8,076 bases of DNA from NCBI GenBank assembly GCA_021825785.1, contig JAKAGP010000060.1, positions 1-8,076 on the forward strand, read 5' to 3'. The notes under the pieces are model-generated. The model saw only the letters and a program-made list of their open reading frames with translations, was not told the DNA's origin and searched no databases. This stretch comes from Nitrospirota bacterium. GTDB lineage: Bacteria; Nitrospirota; Thermodesulfovibrionia; Thermodesulfovibrionales; JdFR-88. The first letter of the stretch is position 1. Each line of letters begins with the position of its first letter. This document shows positions 6,351-8,076 of this stretch, piece by piece. The translations under genes were made by a program, and so were the position numbers.

Positions 6351-6396
6351 GGGCGGAGGATTCCCTGCTTCTTGCCTTCGGAAATCCACTCCACCC
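6351..6396 (-). terminator. Intercistronic hairpin between the two c6-like cytochrome genes
   Basis: This is a duplicated counterpart of the hairpin at 5914-5957, with the same 30-nt interval between arms. In minus-strand RNA GGGUGGAG (6389-6396) pairs with CUCCGCCC (6351-6358) through seven Watson-Crick pairs and one G-U pair. On the plus strand the same change would be a C-A mismatch, which suggests that the structure matters in the cytochrome mRNA. No T-run follows, so full termination before copy A is unlikely; 3'-end protection or attenuation is more plausible. Confidence 0.4.
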
Positions 6397-6420
6397 TATT
6401 TTAGTTTTAAGCCGGTTATC

Positions 6421-6738
6421 TTATTTGAAAGTTTTCATTATGTAATCTGCTATCGCATCTGCATCTGAATCCGATATCTTGTCCTTGCTGAACGCGGGCA
6501 TGCCGGTGCCCGGATGCCTCATTTTATCGATGATATCTTTTTCCGTCTTCACTCCATTTTTTTCAAGGTCCGCTTTGTGGAGCCCGAATCCGGGTTTCAT
6601 GATATTTCCTCCGTTTGGATGGCACATGTTGCAATATTTCCGATACAGGGTCTTACCGGAGGGGTCTTGCGCGAGAGCCATGGAGGGTAAAGCAAGTGCC
6701 ACAATCAAAGCGAACATGACAGGTACAGTGATCTTCAT
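6421..6738 (-). CDS. c6-like monoheme cytochrome c, copy B
   Basis: The 105-residue precursor has a signal peptide (1-23, ending ALA), haem site CNMCH (36-40) followed by NGGN, likely sixth ligand M80 in GTGMPAF, and the same C-terminal YIMKTFK as copy A. It is a small soluble periplasmic electron carrier by family resemblance. The ATG at 6738 has AAGGAG 8 nt upstream. It is the first gene after a good promoter (6776-6803) and is followed by copy A. The residues between the haem Cys pair differ (NM against AS in copy A). So do nearby positions such as 47-52 and several surface charges, while the signal peptide and the segment around M80 are well kept. The two may therefore have different partners or potentials. 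Confidence 0.92.
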   Translation of the reverse strand: MKITVPVMFALIVALALPSMALAQDPSGKTLYRKYCNMCHPNGGNIMKPGFGLHKADLEKNGVKTEKDIIDKMRHPGTGMPAFSKDKISDSDADAIADYIMKTFK

Positions 6739-6775
6739 CTTCTTTTCTCCTTTTCATTTTTAAAATCCTACACAA

Positions 6776-6803
6776 ATTATAGCAACAATAATTTCGTATT
6801 CAA
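6776..6803 (-). promoter_or_regulatory. Predicted sigma-70 promoter of the c6-like cytochrome pair
   Basis: On the minus strand TTGAAT (6798-6803) and a perfect TATAAT (6776-6781) are 16 bp apart. Initiation near 6769 would give a leader of about 30 nt containing AAGGAG before the ATG at 6738. An A/T tract at 6823-6839 lies upstream and may act as an UP-like or curved element. This is the best-matching promoter seen in the window. Confidence 0.65.
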
Positions 6804-6884
6804 CCGTGAAATTCTCCTTATGAAAATTTTTTTATTTTTGCGTGAACCCATCTAAAGTAAATCTACAACGGAAAAATATAGCAA

Positions 6885-8076
6885 TCAGATGCGGCGGGTT
6901 TTATGCCGGGTCATTGTCTCAGGGGCAAGAAGTTTCCGGGCATTCTTTTCATCCATATAGCCCATTTCCACAACCACCTCCCTGACGGCCCTGTTTTCAG
7001 CACTCGCTCTTTTGATGACTTCGGCGGCTTTATCATAACCGATCACAGGGGAAAGCACGGTGCCTATAATAGGGTTTTTCTCCAATAATTCCTTTATGTG
7101 CTCCGAATTCACCTCGAACCCGTCGATTGTTCTTTTCAAAAGCAGAGAGGCGTTCGCGATAAGCGTTACGGACTGAAGTATATTGTGCGCGATCAGCGGA
7201 AGCATCGTATTTAGTTCGAACTCTCCCATGGCGTCTCCCAGGGCGATAGTGAGGTCGTTTCCGATTACCTGTACGCCTATCATCCTTACAGCCTCGGGCA
7301 TAACCGGGTTGACCTTGCCCGGCATTATCGAGGAACCCGGCTGGACGGCTTTTAATCTTATCTCGTTCAGGCCGCAAACGGGACCGCTGTTCATGAGCTT
7401 CAGATCATTGGCGATTTTTATGAATGCGGAGGCGGCGGATTTCAGTCTGCCCGAAAGGGCAAGGACCGCGCTTTGCGTTGCCTGCGCGCTGAAATGGTCT
7501 TCTGACTCTTTAAGCTCAAGGCCGGTCAATCCGGAGAGGACCTTTGCTACCCTTCCGCCGAATTCCGGATGCGTATTGATCCCGGTGCCCACGGCCGTCC
7601 CGCCCATGGCAAGCCTGCTTAAGGCGGGCAGGGCCGAATTTATCCCCTCTATCAAACGTCCTGTCAGAGAGGCCCAGCCTGAAAGTTCCTGTCCCAGCGT
7701 TACGGGCATCGCGTCCATCATATGCGTCCTTCCGGTCTTGACGTCGGACCTGTGCTTCGCCTCCTTTTCATTCAGCGCCGTTTGGAGCCCTGTCATAGCC
7801 GGGAAGAGTTTTTCATTTATTAGAAGAAGCGCGGACAGATGAATGGCGGAAGGTATGACATCGTTCGAGGACTGGCCCATGTTCACATGGTCATTGGGAT
7901 GCACCGGATGCCTGGTGCTCTTTTCCCCGGTAAGCATCTCGTTGGCCCTTGTGGCGATCACCTCGTTCATGTTCATGTTCGTGGATGTGCCGGAGCCGGT
8001 CTGGAATATATCCACCGGGAACTGGCTGTCCATCTTTCCCGCGAGGACCTCTTTTGAGGCTTTAACGATGGCGCGC
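6885..8076 (-). CDS. fumC: Class II fumarase, N-terminus missing at the window edge
   Basis: The frame stays open to the right edge. Upstream of the first Met (codon at 8031-8033) it continues with fumarase-like AIVKASKEVLAGK, so the N-terminus lies outside the window. The enzyme interconverts fumarate and malate in the TCA cycle, in the cytoplasm as a homotetramer. Visible landmarks in order are FPVDIFQTGSGTSTNMN, MGQSSNDVIPSA, GRTHMMDAMPVTLGQE (catalytic His region), GGTAVGTGINTHPEF, and the superfamily signature GSSIMPGKVNP on the mobile catalytic loop (nt 7305-7337). IGYDKAAEV follows near the end. GINTHPEF and IGYDKAAEV favour fumarase over aspartase, although the two families are close relatives. 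The C-terminus is complete. No obvious terminator lies between its stop and the cytochrome promoter, 82 bp away. Confidence 0.93.
   Translation of the reverse strand, partial: RAIVKASKEVLAGKMDSQFPVDIFQTGSGTSTNMNMNEVIATRANEMLTGEKSTRHPVHPNDHVNMGQSSNDVIPSAIHLSALLLINEKLFPAMTGLQTALNEKEAKHRSDVKTGRTHMMDAMPVTLGQELSGWASLTGRLIEGINSALPALSRLAMGGTAVGTGINTHPEFGGRVAKVLSGLTGLELKESEDHFSAQATQSAVLALSGRLKSAASAFIKIANDLKLMNSGPVCGLNEIRLKAVQPGSSIMPGKVNPVMPEAVRMIGVQVIGNDLTIALGDAMGEFELNTMLPLIAHNILQSVTLIANASLLLKRTIDGFEVNSEHIKELLEKNPIIGTVLSPVIGYDKAAEVIKRASAENRAVREVVVEMGYMDEKNARKLLAPETMTRHKTRRI

Larger units (their letters stand above)
5913..6770 (-). repeat. Tandem duplication of a cytochrome gene with its 3' hairpin
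   Basis: Two diverged units of about 430 bp lie head to tail. Unit B is about 6351-6770 and unit A about 5913-6340. Each contains a 105-codon cytochrome gene (318 nt with stop, starts and stops offset by exactly 431 bp), the AAGGAG ribosome site and the 3' hairpin region. Even the non-coding sequence GGCGGAGGATTCC, TGCTTCTTGCCTT and AAATCCACTCC is kept. A 7-bp length difference lies between stop codon and hairpin. The outer limits are approximate because similarity fades in the AT-rich leader. Confidence 0.8.

Noticed and set aside
7183..7842. 219-codon plus-strand ORF opposite fumarase
   Set aside because: It is antisense to a well-conserved enzyme and has no recognisable domain.

Overview
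This 8.1 kb window is ordinary bacterial chromosome: dense genes, short gaps, and no mobile element, CRISPR array or rRNA/tRNA gene that I can see. The gene set is a LemA/TPM envelope pair, the membrane protease FtsH, exported c-type cytochromes, an aldehyde dehydrogenase and a class II fumarase. It fits a Gram-negative bacterium with a cytochrome-c-based respiratory chain. The tandem monoheme-domain tetraheme cytochrome and the small c6-like carriers make me think of Nitrospirota or a sulfate/metal-reducing lineage, but this is a weak inference because no marker gene is present.

Layout. Plus strand: the Gly-rich end of a TPM-domain protein (to 125), lemA (231-806), a perfect 29-bp palindrome, and ftsH (882-2852). 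Converging on ftsH from the minus strand is a 56-residue ORF (2865-3035) that matches only the C-terminal half of a P-II (GlnB-like) signalling protein. Divergent from it, across an AT-rich dyad, is a tetraheme cytochrome on the plus strand (3114-4319). The rest lies on the minus strand. In transcription order it is fumarase (6885 to the right edge, 5' end missing), two tandemly duplicated c6-like monoheme cytochromes (6421-6738, then 5990-6307 with a GTG start), and an aldehyde dehydrogenase (4322-5767). The dehydrogenase ends 2 bp from the tetraheme gene's stop codon.

How the parts relate. LemA and TPM proteins are commonly encoded together, and FtsH supplies membrane-protein quality control downstream of them. 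The tetraheme protein and the two c6-like proteins are predicted periplasmic electron carriers. Fumarase and the aldehyde dehydrogenase are soluble metabolic enzymes that may feed reductant to the respiratory chain, but no single pathway is proven.

The most interesting points are the half-size P-II gene, the cytochrome duplication that carries its own 3' hairpin, a predicted leaderless aldehyde dehydrogenase promoter with two phased copies of a 12-bp motif, and two inverted repeats. I found no clear case for a wholly new multi-gene system.
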